Assembly (NCBI GenBank): GCA_022562935.1
Contig: JADFOI010000006.1
Span: 1 to 49,473, forward strand
Direction: 5' to 3'
Length of the DNA stretch: 49,473 nt
Source of the DNA: Acidobacteriota bacterium
GTDB lineage: Bacteria > Acidobacteriota > UBA6911 > RPQK01 > JADFOI01
Below, piece by piece: positions 25,574-34,758 of the stretch (position 1 is the stretch's first letter; each line of letters opens with the position of its first letter). Both the position numbers and the translations under genes were made by a program. Under the pieces are notes generated by a model. The model saw only the letters and a list, made by a program, of their open reading frames with translations. It had not been told where the DNA came from and did no database searches.

Positions 25574-27373
25574 ATGTTGTTAGGGTCTCGTTTAGCATCC
25601 AGGCGCTTTGTTCTCGCACTCTGGGCTGTTGTGCTCATTTTGGCTTCTCAATACGGAGTCGCTTCCTCCCTAGGTGGCGTCAGCGGGCGGATCCAGGACC
25701 CATCGGGCAAACCGCTGTCCAATATCCTGGTTGCCCTGCTCCACAAATCACCGGCGCCGGCGGCTTTGCCCATTCTGACACTCAGCGATGAGGCTGGTGA
25801 AATCCGTCTGAGTAACCTAGAAGCGGGGAACTACGAGTTACGGGTCAAGAGTTCACAATATCGAAGCCCCAACAGAAACCTGGTCCAGGTACTACCCGGT
25901 AAGACCACGGTCCTCAGCCTGGTTCTTCAACAGTTGTTCGGGAGGGGTTCTTTCGAAGAGGAGAACCAAAAGGTTAAAACCGTACTTCGCACCGCCGGCG
26001 ATCAACGATTGATCTTTCGCCAACTTCCTGGAACGGCGGGCCCGGATTCCGTCAGCCGTCCAGTGGGAGCTTCCCTCGGGGAAGCAGTGGTTCAGGTTTA
26101 CGGGAATGGAGTTTCAAGGGGCGCTTCTCCAGTTGGCCCCGGTGATGGGGCAGGGGGGACAACCACCCATTTCGCCCTGGTACAGTCGCTCGGGACCAGT
26201 AGCAAGTATATCCTGGCAGGGCAACTGAGTTCGGGAGCCGAAGACCTGTGGCGTTTGAGAAATTCTATCGAATTCCCCCTGAGTGATTCCCACACTTTCG
26301 GGCTGTTTGTGGGCTATGGGCGGGAGAACTTTGATCAACCTGGCTTATCCTCCTACCACAACCCTGCCACTTTGGGCAATGACCTGAATGACGCGGCCAC
26401 TTTAGGATCCACCAGGGTTCTGAGTCTGGGTGTCCAGGAAAGGCTGCTTTTGGGCAACGTCCTTTCTATTCTGTGGGGCGTGGAGCTGAATCAGGTGACG
26501 GCAAACCGGCGCCAGACCTTCTTGAATCCGAATGCGGAACTCTCTTTCTCTCCCACCGAACGGACTAACTTTAAAGTGGTGATGGCCTCCAAACGAATGA
26601 CCCACAGTGGGAGCATACTCCTGCCGGATGGAGAGATGTTGAACCTCCGGGAGGCCGTGTACTTTTCGCGGGTGGGTAATCAACTTACCGTGAGTACTCC
26701 ACGCCACTACCGAGGCAGCATCACTCAGCAGGTGACGAAGAACACCGAGATCGAGTTTGCAGCTTATGAAAATAAACTCTTAGGGGAGACCACTCCATTT
26801 TTGGCCTACTCCAAGGATCAACCGGCCCGTCCAGGGTTCCAGTTGGCGGAGGAGCACGCGGTCAATCGAGGATATCGGATCATGGTCCGGCGACGTCTGG
26901 GAAACACGCTGAATACGACTGTTTCCTACATTCATGGAAAGGCGGCTGGACTCAGTCGGGATGCGACTCTGGTGTTTGATGAGTTTGCCCTGCACAAGGC
27001 GATTGAACCCAGGAACTACCACACCCTCAACGCTGAGATCGAAGCTTACATTCCCTTTTCCGGGACCCACCTGAATGCCTTAGTGAAGTTTGCCTCAAAC
27101 GGACATCCCATCACCACCCTGGATGCCTTTGCAGACACCTACGAGACGGGTAACGAAGGAATTAATCTTTTCGTTCGTCAGGTGGTTCCGGTTCCCGGGG
27201 AATGGCTGGCTTTTCTGGGCATGGATTTCCTCTCATCCTACCGGATCGAAGCTCTTCTGGATATCCGCAACCTGACCAATGAGGATTTGGGTAAAATTCG
27301 CACAGAGATGGGGGATGTTTCTCTGGTGCGAAACCCAAGGACTATCCGCGGTGGGATCTCGGTGCGGTTCTAA
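25574..27373 (+). CDS. Outer-membrane beta-barrel protein with carboxypeptidase-regulatory-like N-terminal domain
   Basis: A 599-residue protein. A signal peptide ends near SQYGVASS. A beta-sandwich of the carboxypeptidase-regulatory-like type follows at about 35-120 (GGVSGRIQDPSGKPLSNILVALLH, EIRLSNLEAGNYELRV). The rest is strand-rich and ends with GGISVRF, a C-terminal aromatic as in outer-membrane barrels. No TonB box or canonical plug is obvious and the barrel is short for a TonB-dependent transporter, so it may be a reduced relative (OAR/TonB-like) or a structural OMP. It precedes a sensor-kinase operon and ExbB/ExbD genes. Ligand unknown. Confidence 0.75.
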   Translation: MLLGSRLASRRFVLALWAVVLILASQYGVASSLGGVSGRIQDPSGKPLSNILVALLHKSPAPAALPILTLSDEAGEIRLSNLEAGNYELRVKSSQYRSPNRNLVQVLPGKTTVLSLVLQQLFGRGSFEEENQKVKTVLRTAGDQRLIFRQLPGTAGPDSVSRPVGASLGEAVVQVYGNGVSRGASPVGPGDGAGGTTTHFALVQSLGTSSKYILAGQLSSGAEDLWRLRNSIEFPLSDSHTFGLFVGYGRENFDQPGLSSYHNPATLGNDLNDAATLGSTRVLSLGVQERLLLGNVLSILWGVELNQVTANRRQTFLNPNAELSFSPTERTNFKVVMASKRMTHSGSILLPDGEMLNLREAVYFSRVGNQLTVSTPRHYRGSITQQVTKNTEIEFAAYENKLLGETTPFLAYSKDQPARPGFQLAEEHAVNRGYRIMVRRRLGNTLNTTVSYIHGKAAGLSRDATLVFDEFALHKAIEPRNYHTLNAEIEAYIPFSGTHLNALVKFASNGHPITTLDAFADTYETGNEGINLFVRQVVPVPGEWLAFLGMDFLSSYRIEALLDIRNLTNEDLGKIRTEMGDVSLVRNPRTIRGGISVRF

Positions 27374-27414
27374 CCCTCACTGATCGGATCTTCCTTTTTC
27401 AATCCAAAGGGCAG

Positions 27415-27430
27415 GCCGGGATAATGCATA
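27415..27430. repeat. Family-1 solo left arm
   Basis: GCCGGGATAATGCATA matches the left arm of family-1 copies C and D (TAGCCGGGATTATGCATA at 32008). It is followed by GGT as in copies C and E. No matching right arm is found downstream before the sigma54-type promoter. Confidence 0.6.
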
Positions 27431-27507
27431 GGTCGGAAGGCTAACAAGTCACAGCGGGCGTGGTTTTCGCTGGCCAGGTTCAATATTTTGGATTTTAATT
27501 CATATAA

Positions 27508-27523
27508 TTGAATCGGGATTCAA
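27508..27523. promoter_or_regulatory. Candidate enhancer/operator palindrome
   Basis: TTGAATCGGGATTCAA is a perfect 7-bp inverted repeat with a GG spacer. It overlaps a second imperfect repeat, ATTCATATAATTGAAT (27498-27513). It is centred about 100 bp upstream of the sigma54-type -24 element, the usual distance for a sigma54-activator binding site. Confidence 0.55.
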
Positions 27524-27612
27524 CTTAATTGTTCCTGGATCCGTGAGGAGGTTACCGCTATCTGGTGTAAATGCAATGGTAATCGGGGCTCAGCCCTGTA
27601 ATAATAGGGGTG

Positions 27613-27628
27613 TTGGCACCAAATTTGC
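27613..27628 (+). promoter_or_regulatory. Sigma54-type -24/-12 promoter
   Basis: TTGGCACCAAATTTGC has the diagnostic GG (27615-27616) and GC (27627-27628) doublets exactly ten bases apart, within near-consensus TTGGCAC and TTGC blocks. It lies about 60 bases before the histidine kinase start and should drive the kinase-regulator operon. Confidence 0.75.
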
Positions 27629-27689
27629 CTGGGAACTATTGGTGTCTCTAAGGTATGTTATGCGTCAACCCCTCAGTTAGGTGTATTTG

Positions 27690-30548
27690 ATGGCTTTCTT
27701 CAAGCACTCCAAGGTGGTTTTGGTCCTGCTGTTATCGGCTCTGGCCGTTTATATTGGACTCTTGAACCTACTGGACCGGTTGGAGTGGGAAACGCCGTCT
27801 GATGGCGTAAGCTGGATCCAGACAGATCGAGGAGTGGAGGTCAGATCCATAGAAATCTCCCCTCCCGCAACCGGGAGACCTCTGGAAAAAGGTGACCGCC
27901 TGGTGAGCATCAGTGGCATTCCGATTAGTAACCTGGATGAGTACATTGAGATTATAGAACTGCTGGCGGAAACTTCACCCCCAGCTAGTGGCGTAAGCTA
28001 TTGGGTGGAAAAGGCGGACTCCGGAACCCGGATTTCCTATGTTCTTGACATTCGACTGAGCTCGAACGTTGATGTCACCGATTTCCTGCTTGGCCTGGTA
28101 GCTTTCGCTTACCTAGGTATAGGAGTCTTCATTTTCTTGTCCAACTGGAAGGCACAAGGTGCTTTTCACTTCTATCTCATTTGTCTGGTTGCCTTTTCGC
28201 TTTTCCTGTATCGCTATTCGGGACGTGTTGATGCCTTCGATCTCTTCATCTACTGGTTTTCAGTTGTTGCCCTCTTGCTCCTGCCTCCCCTGTTCCTGCA
28301 CTTTTGTTGCTCCTTTCCCAAACCACTTTCGTTGTTGAGAAACGCGCCTTCGTCGAACTTTCTCTTTTACCTCCCGGCGCTCTGCCTGGCGGGACTTCAT
28401 TTACTCTGGTTTTCTGGAAGTTTACAGCCCTTCGGCTGGCCCCGCGTCGAACGTCTGGGAAATCTCTTTGACCGGATTCACCTAACCCATTTCATTTGCT
28501 TCTTTCTGTTGGGAACCGGGGCTCTGGCCTATACTCGACGGGAGGCATTTTCTTCCATCCACCGTCTGCAAATGAGGTGGGTGACGTGGGGAACGTTGAT
28601 CGGAATCCTGCCATTTGCTTGTTTTTACGCTCTGCCCTTCCTGCTTGGGCTGAGGATCTCTCCCTACATGGAAGTCTCTCTGCTTGGATTGATACTGGTG
28701 CCTTTGAGTTTCGGCTACGCCATCAACAAGCACCGGCTGACGGACGTTAAGGTGATTTTTAGAGAGGGGGCGGCTTACGTTATGGCCAGCTCAGCCTTGC
28801 TGGGCGTATACGTCGGTATCGTGTTGCTCATTGGCCGTGCCATCCAGGACTTTTCTCCTGAGTCAGGCTTTGTGCTTTTCGCCCTGGCGGCTCTCCTTGT
28901 GGCTTTCCTTTTCGCACCTTTAAAGAACAGGATCCAGACTCAGATTGACCGTTACTTTTATAAGGAGGAATATGATTATCGGCAGTCGCTGGCGGATTTT
29001 GGTCAGACACTGAGCTCAGAGATAAACCTTTCCTCCCTCACCGAGAGGATCTCAGACCGGATTCGCAAGACTCTTAACGTGGTTCCGGTGGCGCTTTTTC
29101 TGCGAGAGGAGTCACAGGCAGATGTATATCGCCTCCACCACGCCCAGGATCTGCCGGCCAGAAGGGAGCGTTTAAGTGTCCTGGAGGTTCCGGAGGAGAT
29201 TTTTGACGACTTTGACCGCGAGTTGAATCCGTTGTTTCTGTTGTCGTCCCATCAGCAGGTTGACGGCATCCGAGAGTGCTTGGGGGTACATCACCTGCAC
29301 TATCTGCAGCCGTTACGAGTGCATAATCGGATCATTGGGTTTTGGGCGTTGGGGAAGCGGCTTAATGGAGAGTTTCTCAGCAGTGAAGACCTGGACTTGA
29401 TGGCTACTTTAGCCGGTTATGCCGCGATTGCCATTGATAATGCCTTGCTCTACCGGTCCCTGGAGGGCAAGACGAGTGAATTAGCTCAGCTCAAGGCCTA
29501 TAGCGAAAACGTTGTCAAGAGCATCACCGTGGGCGTGCTTGCTGTGAGTCCAGAAGGGAAAATCACCGTTTGGAATACGGCCATGGACGCTATCTGTGGC
29601 CTGGAGCAGGTTGCGGTTTTGGGCAAAAATCTTTCCGAAGTCTTCCCTCCGGAGCTTGTTCGTACGTTGCGTAGTGTTGTGGAAGGCCCGAGATGGGATG
29701 TTGCCCAGACCAGCCGACTTTACAAGACTCACATTCAAATGCCAGACGGAAAAGGCCGGTTGGTGAACATCACACTGACGCCGTTTGTCTCACAGGAGGA
29801 TGTCGTGGCGGGGACATTGCTGGTCTTTGACGACATTACCGAGAAGGTTCAGCTCGAGAACCAGCTTCTGCAGGCTGAAAAATTGAGTTCGATTGGATTA
29901 CTGGCGGCGGGTATAGCCCATGAAATTAATACTCCGCTAACCGGCGTCTGCAGTTACACGCAGATGCTCCTGAAGGAAACCTCTCCCCAGGATCGGCGCT
30001 ATGAGATGTTGAAGAAAATTGAGAAGCAGAGCTTTCGAGCTTCCAACATTGTAGAGAGTTTGCTGAATCTGGCGAGGGTTAGAGATTCAGACTTTCAAGA
30101 GGTGGATATCAATGGGCTCATGTTGGAAACTCTTTCCTTGCTGGATCACCAGTTTCGAAACACCCACATCGACGTCAAGCTCGATCTGGACCCGGTGCTT
30201 CCTTCCACCTTGGCTAACGGAGGAAAGCTTCAGCAGGTCTTCATGAACCTGTTTCTCAATGCCAAGGACTCCATGCCCGAAGGAGGTCAGTTATGGGTGA
30301 GGACCCACTGTGAGGATTCTCAGTTGGTGGTCAGAATCGAGGACACCGGCACGGGAATTTCAGATGAAGACATTAAGAGAATTTACGATCCCTTTTTTAC
30401 AACCAAAGAACTTGGCAAAGGCACAGGCCTCGGTCTCTCCGTCTGCTATGGCATCATCCAGGAACATTCCGGCCGTATCAGTGTTGAGAGCCGTCCAGGT
30501 CTGGGTTCCTCCTTTCGAGTCCAGCTTCCACTCAAACGTCTTCACTGA
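27690..30548 (+). CDS. Membrane sensor histidine kinase with PDZ, GAF and PAS domains
   Basis: About 952 residues. An N-terminal membrane anchor (VVLVLLLSALAVYIGLL) is followed by a PDZ-like domain (PLEKGDRLVSISGIPISNLDEYIEII), probably periplasmic. A multi-helix membrane block follows at about 135-410. Then come a GAF-like domain (SLTERISDRIRKTLNVVPVALFL), a PAS domain (TVGVLAVSPEGKITVWNTAMDAICGLE), HisKA with His744 (AAGIAHEINTPLTGV), and HATPase_c (EDTGTGISDEDIKRIYDPFFTTKELGKGTGLGLSV). ATG 27690 was chosen; GTG 27681 is possible. It is preceded by a sigma54-type promoter and followed after three bases by a sigma54 activator, implying a self-regulated two-component system. The PDZ suggests sensing of envelope protein C-termini. 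Confidence 0.92.
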   Translation: MAFFKHSKVVLVLLLSALAVYIGLLNLLDRLEWETPSDGVSWIQTDRGVEVRSIEISPPATGRPLEKGDRLVSISGIPISNLDEYIEIIELLAETSPPASGVSYWVEKADSGTRISYVLDIRLSSNVDVTDFLLGLVAFAYLGIGVFIFLSNWKAQGAFHFYLICLVAFSLFLYRYSGRVDAFDLFIYWFSVVALLLLPPLFLHFCCSFPKPLSLLRNAPSSNFLFYLPALCLAGLHLLWFSGSLQPFGWPRVERLGNLFDRIHLTHFICFFLLGTGALAYTRREAFSSIHRLQMRWVTWGTLIGILPFACFYALPFLLGLRISPYMEVSLLGLILVPLSFGYAINKHRLTDVKVIFREGAAYVMASSALLGVYVGIVLLIGRAIQDFSPESGFVLFALAALLVAFLFAPLKNRIQTQIDRYFYKEEYDYRQSLADFGQTLSSEINLSSLTERISDRIRKTLNVVPVALFLREESQADVYRLHHAQDLPARRERLSVLEVPEEIFDDFDRELNPLFLLSSHQQVDGIRECLGVHHLHYLQPLRVHNRIIGFWALGKRLNGEFLSSEDLDLMATLAGYAAIAIDNALLYRSLEGKTSELAQLKAYSENVVKSITVGVLAVSPEGKITVWNTAMDAICGLEQVAVLGKNLSEVFPPELVRTLRSVVEGPRWDVAQTSRLYKTHIQMPDGKGRLVNITLTPFVSQEDVVAGTLLVFDDITEKVQLENQLLQAEKLSSIGLLAAGIAHEINTPLTGVCSYTQMLLKETSPQDRRYEMLKKIEKQSFRASNIVESLLNLARVRDSDFQEVDINGLMLETLSLLDHQFRNTHIDVKLDLDPVLPSTLANGGKLQQVFMNLFLNAKDSMPEGGQLWVRTHCEDSQLVVRIEDTGTGISDEDIKRIYDPFFTTKELGKGTGLGLSVCYGIIQEHSGRISVESRPGLGSSFRVQLPLKRLH

Positions 30549-30551
30549 ACC

Positions 30552-31934
30552 ATGTCCACTCAACCTTCTATCCTGGTTGTTGATGATGAAGAGATCATGC
30601 GCGAGGTCATCACAACCCTTCTCGAAGAAGAGGGCTACCGTGTGATTTCCTCCGCAACCGGTGAAGAGGGGATCGAACGGGTCAAGGAGGATGCTTCCGA
30701 TCTCGTTCTCCTCGACCTGATGCTTCCCTCAATGAGTGGATTGGAGACTCTTGAGGAACTCATTCGCATCGATCCGGATATCGTGGTCGTCATGATTTCT
30801 GCCTATGCCTCAATCGAAAATGCCGTAAATGCCACCAAGTCTGGCGCTTTCGATTTCATCACCAAGCCGTTTAAGAATGAAGAACTGTTGTTGGTGGTCA
30901 AGAACGGCTTGAAAAAGCGGAGCTTGGAGATCGAAAACCGCCAGCTCAAAAGGACCCTCAAAGAGCGGTCCTCCTTTAAAAATATCGTGGGTAAAAGTGA
31001 GCCGATGCAGCAGGTTTTCGACCTGATCACTCAAGTGGCGCCCCGTCGAAGCACTGTTTTGATTGCGGGAGAAAGTGGAACGGGTAAGGAACTGGTAGCC
31101 CGAGCCATCCACAGCTGCAGCCCTCGTTCGAATCATGCCTTTGTCGCCGTCAACAGCGGCTCGATTCCCAGTGACTTGTTGGAAAGTGAACTTTTTGGTC
31201 ATGTCAAAGGAGCCTTTACCGGTGCCATCGCCAGCAAGAAGGGACTGTTTGAAATCGCTGATGGGGGAACCATTTTCCTGGATGAAGTGGGAACCTTGCC
31301 CCTTGAAACTCAATCCAGGTTACTGCGCGTGATCCAGGAGCGAGAATTCCGCCAAGTGGGGGGCCTGAAAACTATCGTGGTGGATGTTCGCATCATCGCT
31401 GCCACCAACATCGATCTCAAGGAAGCCATGGAACAGCAGCGGTTTCGTGAGGATCTCTATTACCGCTTGAACGTGATCAGCATCAACCTTCCGCCGCTCC
31501 GCGAGCGCAGGAGGGATATTCCCCTTCTGGCCGAACACTTCATCCGCCAGTTCAGCAAGGAGAATGACCGCCCCGATTGCCACTTGGACCCGTCAACGCT
31601 GAAACTGCTCATGGAGTGCGATTGGCCGGGAAACGTTCGGGAACTTGAAAACGTGATGGAAAGGGCGGTCGTTCTGGCTCCCGATGAGGGTCGCATCACT
31701 GAGGAGTTACTTCCTCGCGAAGTGCTGGACTCGAGATCAATGGATCTTGGCAGTTTGAGTTCGCTCGAAAATGGTGCCACCTTGAAGAATCTCGTATTGG
31801 AGTACGAGAAGAAATTGATCATGACTGCTCTCCAGAAGGCCGACTGGAGTCAGAAAAAGGCCGCCAAGTTGCTGCGAATGAATCGCAGCACCCTCAACGA
31901 AAAACTCAAACGCCTTCACATCAAGATCCCGTGA
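30552..31934 (+). CDS. NtrC-family sigma54-dependent response regulator
   Basis: A 460-residue regulator. The receiver has Asp55 (LLDLMLPSMSG) and the Lys in FITKPF. The AAA+ domain has Walker A GESGTGKE (173-180), GAFTGA (220-225) and Walker B TIFLDEV, all canonical for sigma54 activation. The C-terminal Fis-type HTH is ADWSQKKAAKLLRMNRSTLNEKLKRL. It follows the kinase by three bases and is its obvious partner. With a sigma54-type promoter and a palindrome upstream of the kinase, it probably activates its own operon; this is inference. Confidence 0.94.
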   Translation: MSTQPSILVVDDEEIMREVITTLLEEEGYRVISSATGEEGIERVKEDASDLVLLDLMLPSMSGLETLEELIRIDPDIVVVMISAYASIENAVNATKSGAFDFITKPFKNEELLLVVKNGLKKRSLEIENRQLKRTLKERSSFKNIVGKSEPMQQVFDLITQVAPRRSTVLIAGESGTGKELVARAIHSCSPRSNHAFVAVNSGSIPSDLLESELFGHVKGAFTGAIASKKGLFEIADGGTIFLDEVGTLPLETQSRLLRVIQEREFRQVGGLKTIVVDVRIIAATNIDLKEAMEQQRFREDLYYRLNVISINLPPLRERRRDIPLLAEHFIRQFSKENDRPDCHLDPSTLKLLMECDWPGNVRELENVMERAVVLAPDEGRITEELLPREVLDSRSMDLGSLSSLENGATLKNLVLEYEKKLIMTALQKADWSQKKAAKLLRMNRSTLNEKLKRLHIKIP

Positions 31935-32007
31935 GTTCCTGACGGGCTGGTGGTCCCCCGGTTTGACTTCGAACAAGAGCCAGCACTATCATGGATTCTT
32001 TGTGCAC

Positions 32008-32163
32008 TAGCCGGGATTATGCATAAATTGTCTACTGCAGTGCCGCAATCATCCAGCGTGCTGCACCGACCGCGTTGTGCGACCCGCAAGCGGGTGCCCT
32101 CGCACGCCTTGTCATCGCAGTGCCTGCGGCCCTTGGTCACCAAAACCGATGCATAATCCCGGC
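32008..32163. repeat. Family-1 inverted-repeat element, copy D
   Basis: TAGCCGGGATTATGCATA (32008-32025) faces TGCATAATCCCGGC (32150-32163); the 14-base overlap is perfectly complementary. The interior has TCTACTGCAG (inverse of the shared CTGCAGTAGA) and GCGACCCGCAAGCGGGTGCC. It separates the two-component operon from exbB. Confidence 0.82.
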
Positions 32164-32244
32164 AAGGCGATACTTTAGACCTCTTACTGACTCTAATAGG
32201 GTGTTGATGATCGACGCATCGTCCGCAGACGGGAGGAAAAATAA

Positions 32245-32925
32245 GTGCTAGATGGAACTTTTTTCATCTATTTCCGACAAGGCGGCCCACTCATGTGGCC
32301 GCTGCTTCTCTGTTCGATACTGGGCGTGTCCTTTATCATCGAAAGGGCCATCGCCTATTCTCGGATCAAGGGAGATACGGCGGAAATCTTTTCAAGCATC
32401 CGTGAGTCGCTTCTTGCCGGGGACTTGCGTGGCTCTGTCGAAACCTGCGAAGCGTTCGATCATCCAGTCGCCACTACTTTGAAGTCGGGACTTTTGCGTT
32501 TTGGAAAGTCTAACGACGAGATCGAAAAAGCCATGGAAAGCGTGGCTTTACATGAGCTATCGAAATTGGAAAAGAGTCTCTGGCTGCTGGCAACCCTGGC
32601 CAATATCTCGCCTCTTTTAGGCTTTCTGGGAACCGTTACCGGCATGATCGCTTCTTTCGAAGCCTTGGCTGAAGTGGGATTGGGTAATCCGCAGGCCGTG
32701 GCCGGAGGAATTTCCGAGGCGCTGATCACGACTGCCACCGGCTTGTCCATCGCGCTGGTTGTCCAAGCTGCCTACAATTATTTCAACAATAGGATTTCTA
32801 ACTTCGCTCTGGACATGGAAACCAGCTCGTCGATGCTCCTGGAAACCTTCAGCGAAATCGATGAAGGAGCAAAGGGGGAGAGGAGCGAGGGAGAGATCGG
32901 TGAAGAGCAGCCGCAGGTGATATGA
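32245..32925 (+). CDS. ExbB/TolQ-family proton-channel protein
   Basis: A 226-residue inner-membrane protein that with ExbD uses the proton motive force to energise TonB- or Tol-type outer-membrane processes. TM1 is WPLLLCSILGVSFIIERAIAY. The conserved core LLATLANISPLLGFLGTVTGMIASFEAL (TM2) and SEALITTATGLSIALVVQAAYNYF (TM3) carry the family Thr, Gly and Pro residues. GTG 32245 is preceded by GGGAGG. The stop overlaps the first exbD start by four bases. No tonB or tolB is adjacent, so TonB versus Tol is unresolved. Confidence 0.9.
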   Translation: MLDGTFFIYFRQGGPLMWPLLLCSILGVSFIIERAIAYSRIKGDTAEIFSSIRESLLAGDLRGSVETCEAFDHPVATTLKSGLLRFGKSNDEIEKAMESVALHELSKLEKSLWLLATLANISPLLGFLGTVTGMIASFEALAEVGLGNPQAVAGGISEALITTATGLSIALVVQAAYNYFNNRISNFALDMETSSSMLLETFSEIDEGAKGERSEGEIGEEQPQVI

Positions 32926-33350
32926 ACCCCCACCGTGTTCGTCGTATTGTTCCAGTCATTCCAACCGCCTCCATGGCGGATATTGCCTTTCTGCTGATCA
33001 TTTTCTTCATGTTGACCACCACTTTCTCTCCGGAGAAGACCACTGTAGAGCTCCCACAATCGGAAATCCGCACCGAGGTGCCCAAAGATGCCGCAATTAT
33101 CGCCATAACGGAGGAGGGAATCATTCGGTTCACCGATGGTGAACGGCCCTCTTTTGCTTTGGGCACGGCTGCGGAACTGGGCCCCCTCACTCGGGAAGTT
33201 GTTCGATGGCTCCCCGATAAGGAATTTGTCATCAAGGCCGATCGAATGGTTCGCTATGAGCTCATCGATGCCGTGTTGGAGCAGCTGCGTCTAAACGGGG
33301 CCAAGAGGGTCGGCTTGTTAACAGAGAGAAAAACCGGCGGAGGCGTTTAA
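32922..33350 (+). CDS. ExbD/TolR-family protein 1
   Basis: A 142-residue protein with a single N-terminal membrane segment (MADIAFLLIIFFMLTTTF) that includes the conserved Asp of ExbD/TolR, here in the SMADIAFLLIIFFM signature. A small periplasmic domain follows (EFVIKADRMVRYELIDAVLEQLR). It pairs with ExbB and is followed by a second ExbD with a one-base overlap. Confidence 0.92.
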   Translation: MNPHRVRRIVPVIPTASMADIAFLLIIFFMLTTTFSPEKTTVELPQSEIRTEVPKDAAIIAITEEGIIRFTDGERPSFALGTAAELGPLTREVVRWLPDKEFVIKADRMVRYELIDAVLEQLRLNGAKRVGLLTERKTGGGV

Positions 33351-33787
33351 TGAAACTGAGGGACCGCCATCGAAGCGCCGCTGAGATTCCCACTTCCTCG
33401 ATGGCCGATATCGCCTTTCTGCTGATCATTTTCTTTATGCTGACCGCTGTTTTTGCCACCACCGAGGGGCTGCGGTTTGATTTGCCCAAAGATGACCCCA
33501 CTCAGCTTGATGTGCAACCCGAGGAAGCCATTCACATCAAGATCCTTGGGGAAGGACAGTATGTGGTGGACAAGACCCCGATGACACTGGAGGAAATGGG
33601 TGGCTACGTACGAATGAAGATGCAGCAGAATCCCGACAAACCGGTCATCATCCAGACCGAAGGGAATGTCTTGTACTTTGTGATGATTGATGTTTTTGAT
33701 CTACTGAAGTATCTGCAAGTAGAGAACATATCCATTCCGACCCGAACCGAAATCGAACGCTGGAAGGCGTTTGGAATCTTTGAGTAA
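33350..33787 (+). CDS. ExbD/TolR-family protein 2
   Basis: A 145-residue paralogue of the preceding gene with the same SMADIAFLLIIFFMLTAVF segment and proton-path Asp. Its periplasmic domain diverges (PVIIQTEGNVLYFVMIDVFDLLKYL). Two adjacent, different ExbD proteins are common in TonB-dependent systems of Gram-negative phyla and may form a heteromeric stator. Its end overlaps the start of the TPR gene, so the four genes are a tight operon. Confidence 0.92.
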   Translation: MKLRDRHRSAAEIPTSSMADIAFLLIIFFMLTAVFATTEGLRFDLPKDDPTQLDVQPEEAIHIKILGEGQYVVDKTPMTLEEMGGYVRMKMQQNPDKPVIIQTEGNVLYFVMIDVFDLLKYLQVENISIPTRTEIERWKAFGIFE

Positions 33788-34757
33788 AACAGTGAACTTC
33801 AGGGCTCTTGCCATCCTGTTGTTGGCCGGGACGATTCCCTCTCTGATAGCTCAGGAAGGAGATTATCAGAAGGGACTTTCCTATTATAAGCAGGGACAAT
33901 ACCAGAAAACGATCGAGGAGTTTGAGAAGATCATCGAGGCTCACCCGGACTATGAAAGCGGCCACCGCATCTTGGGGGACTCCTATTTAAAGATCAAGGC
34001 TTATGACAAGGCCATTGAGGCCTTCCAGAACGCGCTGGAGCTTAAGGGTGATAACTACGTGACCCATTACGGATTGGCGCTTTCCTTCTTTAACGAGGGT
34101 CGGTATCGAGAGGCAATTGCTGCCCTGGACGAAGGCGAAGACCATGCCCGATCCCCTCGCGACCAGTACCAGATCTATCGGACGCGTGGCTCTGCTTACT
34201 ACAATAGCAGTGATTTCGAACGGGCCATCTCCGATCTGCAGAAGGCGGTCTCCATCCAGAGAGGAAATGCCAGCGATGTTCTGCAATTAGGAATTGCCTA
34301 TTACCGGGTTGGGAACTACTTGGAAGCGGAGAAATATCTGCAGCAGGCACGGGTATTGGATCCACAGGCCTCTGGAGCGAAGCGCTACCTTTCCCGACTG
34401 CAGTTTCAGGGGGCTATTGAGGCCATCGAAGCCAAAAACTACACCCAAGCAGTGGCTCTTCTCGATGATTATGTCAAGGAGAATCCAGAGGATGGAGAGG
34501 CCCGGTTCAACCTGGGGTTAGCCCAGCTCTTTGCTCAGAACCTGGATGCTGCGGAGAGGGAGTTTTTGAAGTGTGTCGAGCTGATACCCGGGAATTGGGA
34601 GGTTTACGATCGGCTTGGCTACCTTTATGAAAGACAGAAACAGTACGACCAAGCCCTCCAAAATTATCGAACTGCTCACAATCTCCATCAGGATCCGCAG
34701 GTCCAAAAAAGTGTTGATCGTCTCCAGGAGCGAATTCGCCGAAGCCAACAGGAATAA
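33780..34757 (+). CDS. Exported TPR-repeat protein
   Basis: About 325 residues. A signal peptide (NFRALAILLLAGTIPSLIAQ) is followed by around eight tetratricopeptide repeats (YQKGLSYYKQGQYQKTIEEFEKII, AYDKAIEAFQNALEL, FERAISDLQKAVSI, KYLQQARVLDP, QLFAQNLDAAEREFLKCVEL and others). The start is uncertain: TTG 33780 was chosen, with TTG 33771 and GTG 33792 as alternatives. Overlap with exbD suggests it joins the ExbB/ExbD complex as a periplasmic adaptor, like TolA/YbgF-type scaffolds. Confidence 0.88.
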   Translation: MSKTVNFRALAILLLAGTIPSLIAQEGDYQKGLSYYKQGQYQKTIEEFEKIIEAHPDYESGHRILGDSYLKIKAYDKAIEAFQNALELKGDNYVTHYGLALSFFNEGRYREAIAALDEGEDHARSPRDQYQIYRTRGSAYYNSSDFERAISDLQKAVSIQRGNASDVLQLGIAYYRVGNYLEAEKYLQQARVLDPQASGAKRYLSRLQFQGAIEAIEAKNYTQAVALLDDYVKENPEDGEARFNLGLAQLFAQNLDAAEREFLKCVELIPGNWEVYDRLGYLYERQKQYDQALQNYRTAHNLHQDPQVQKSVDRLQERIRRSQQE

Positions 34758-34758
34758 A

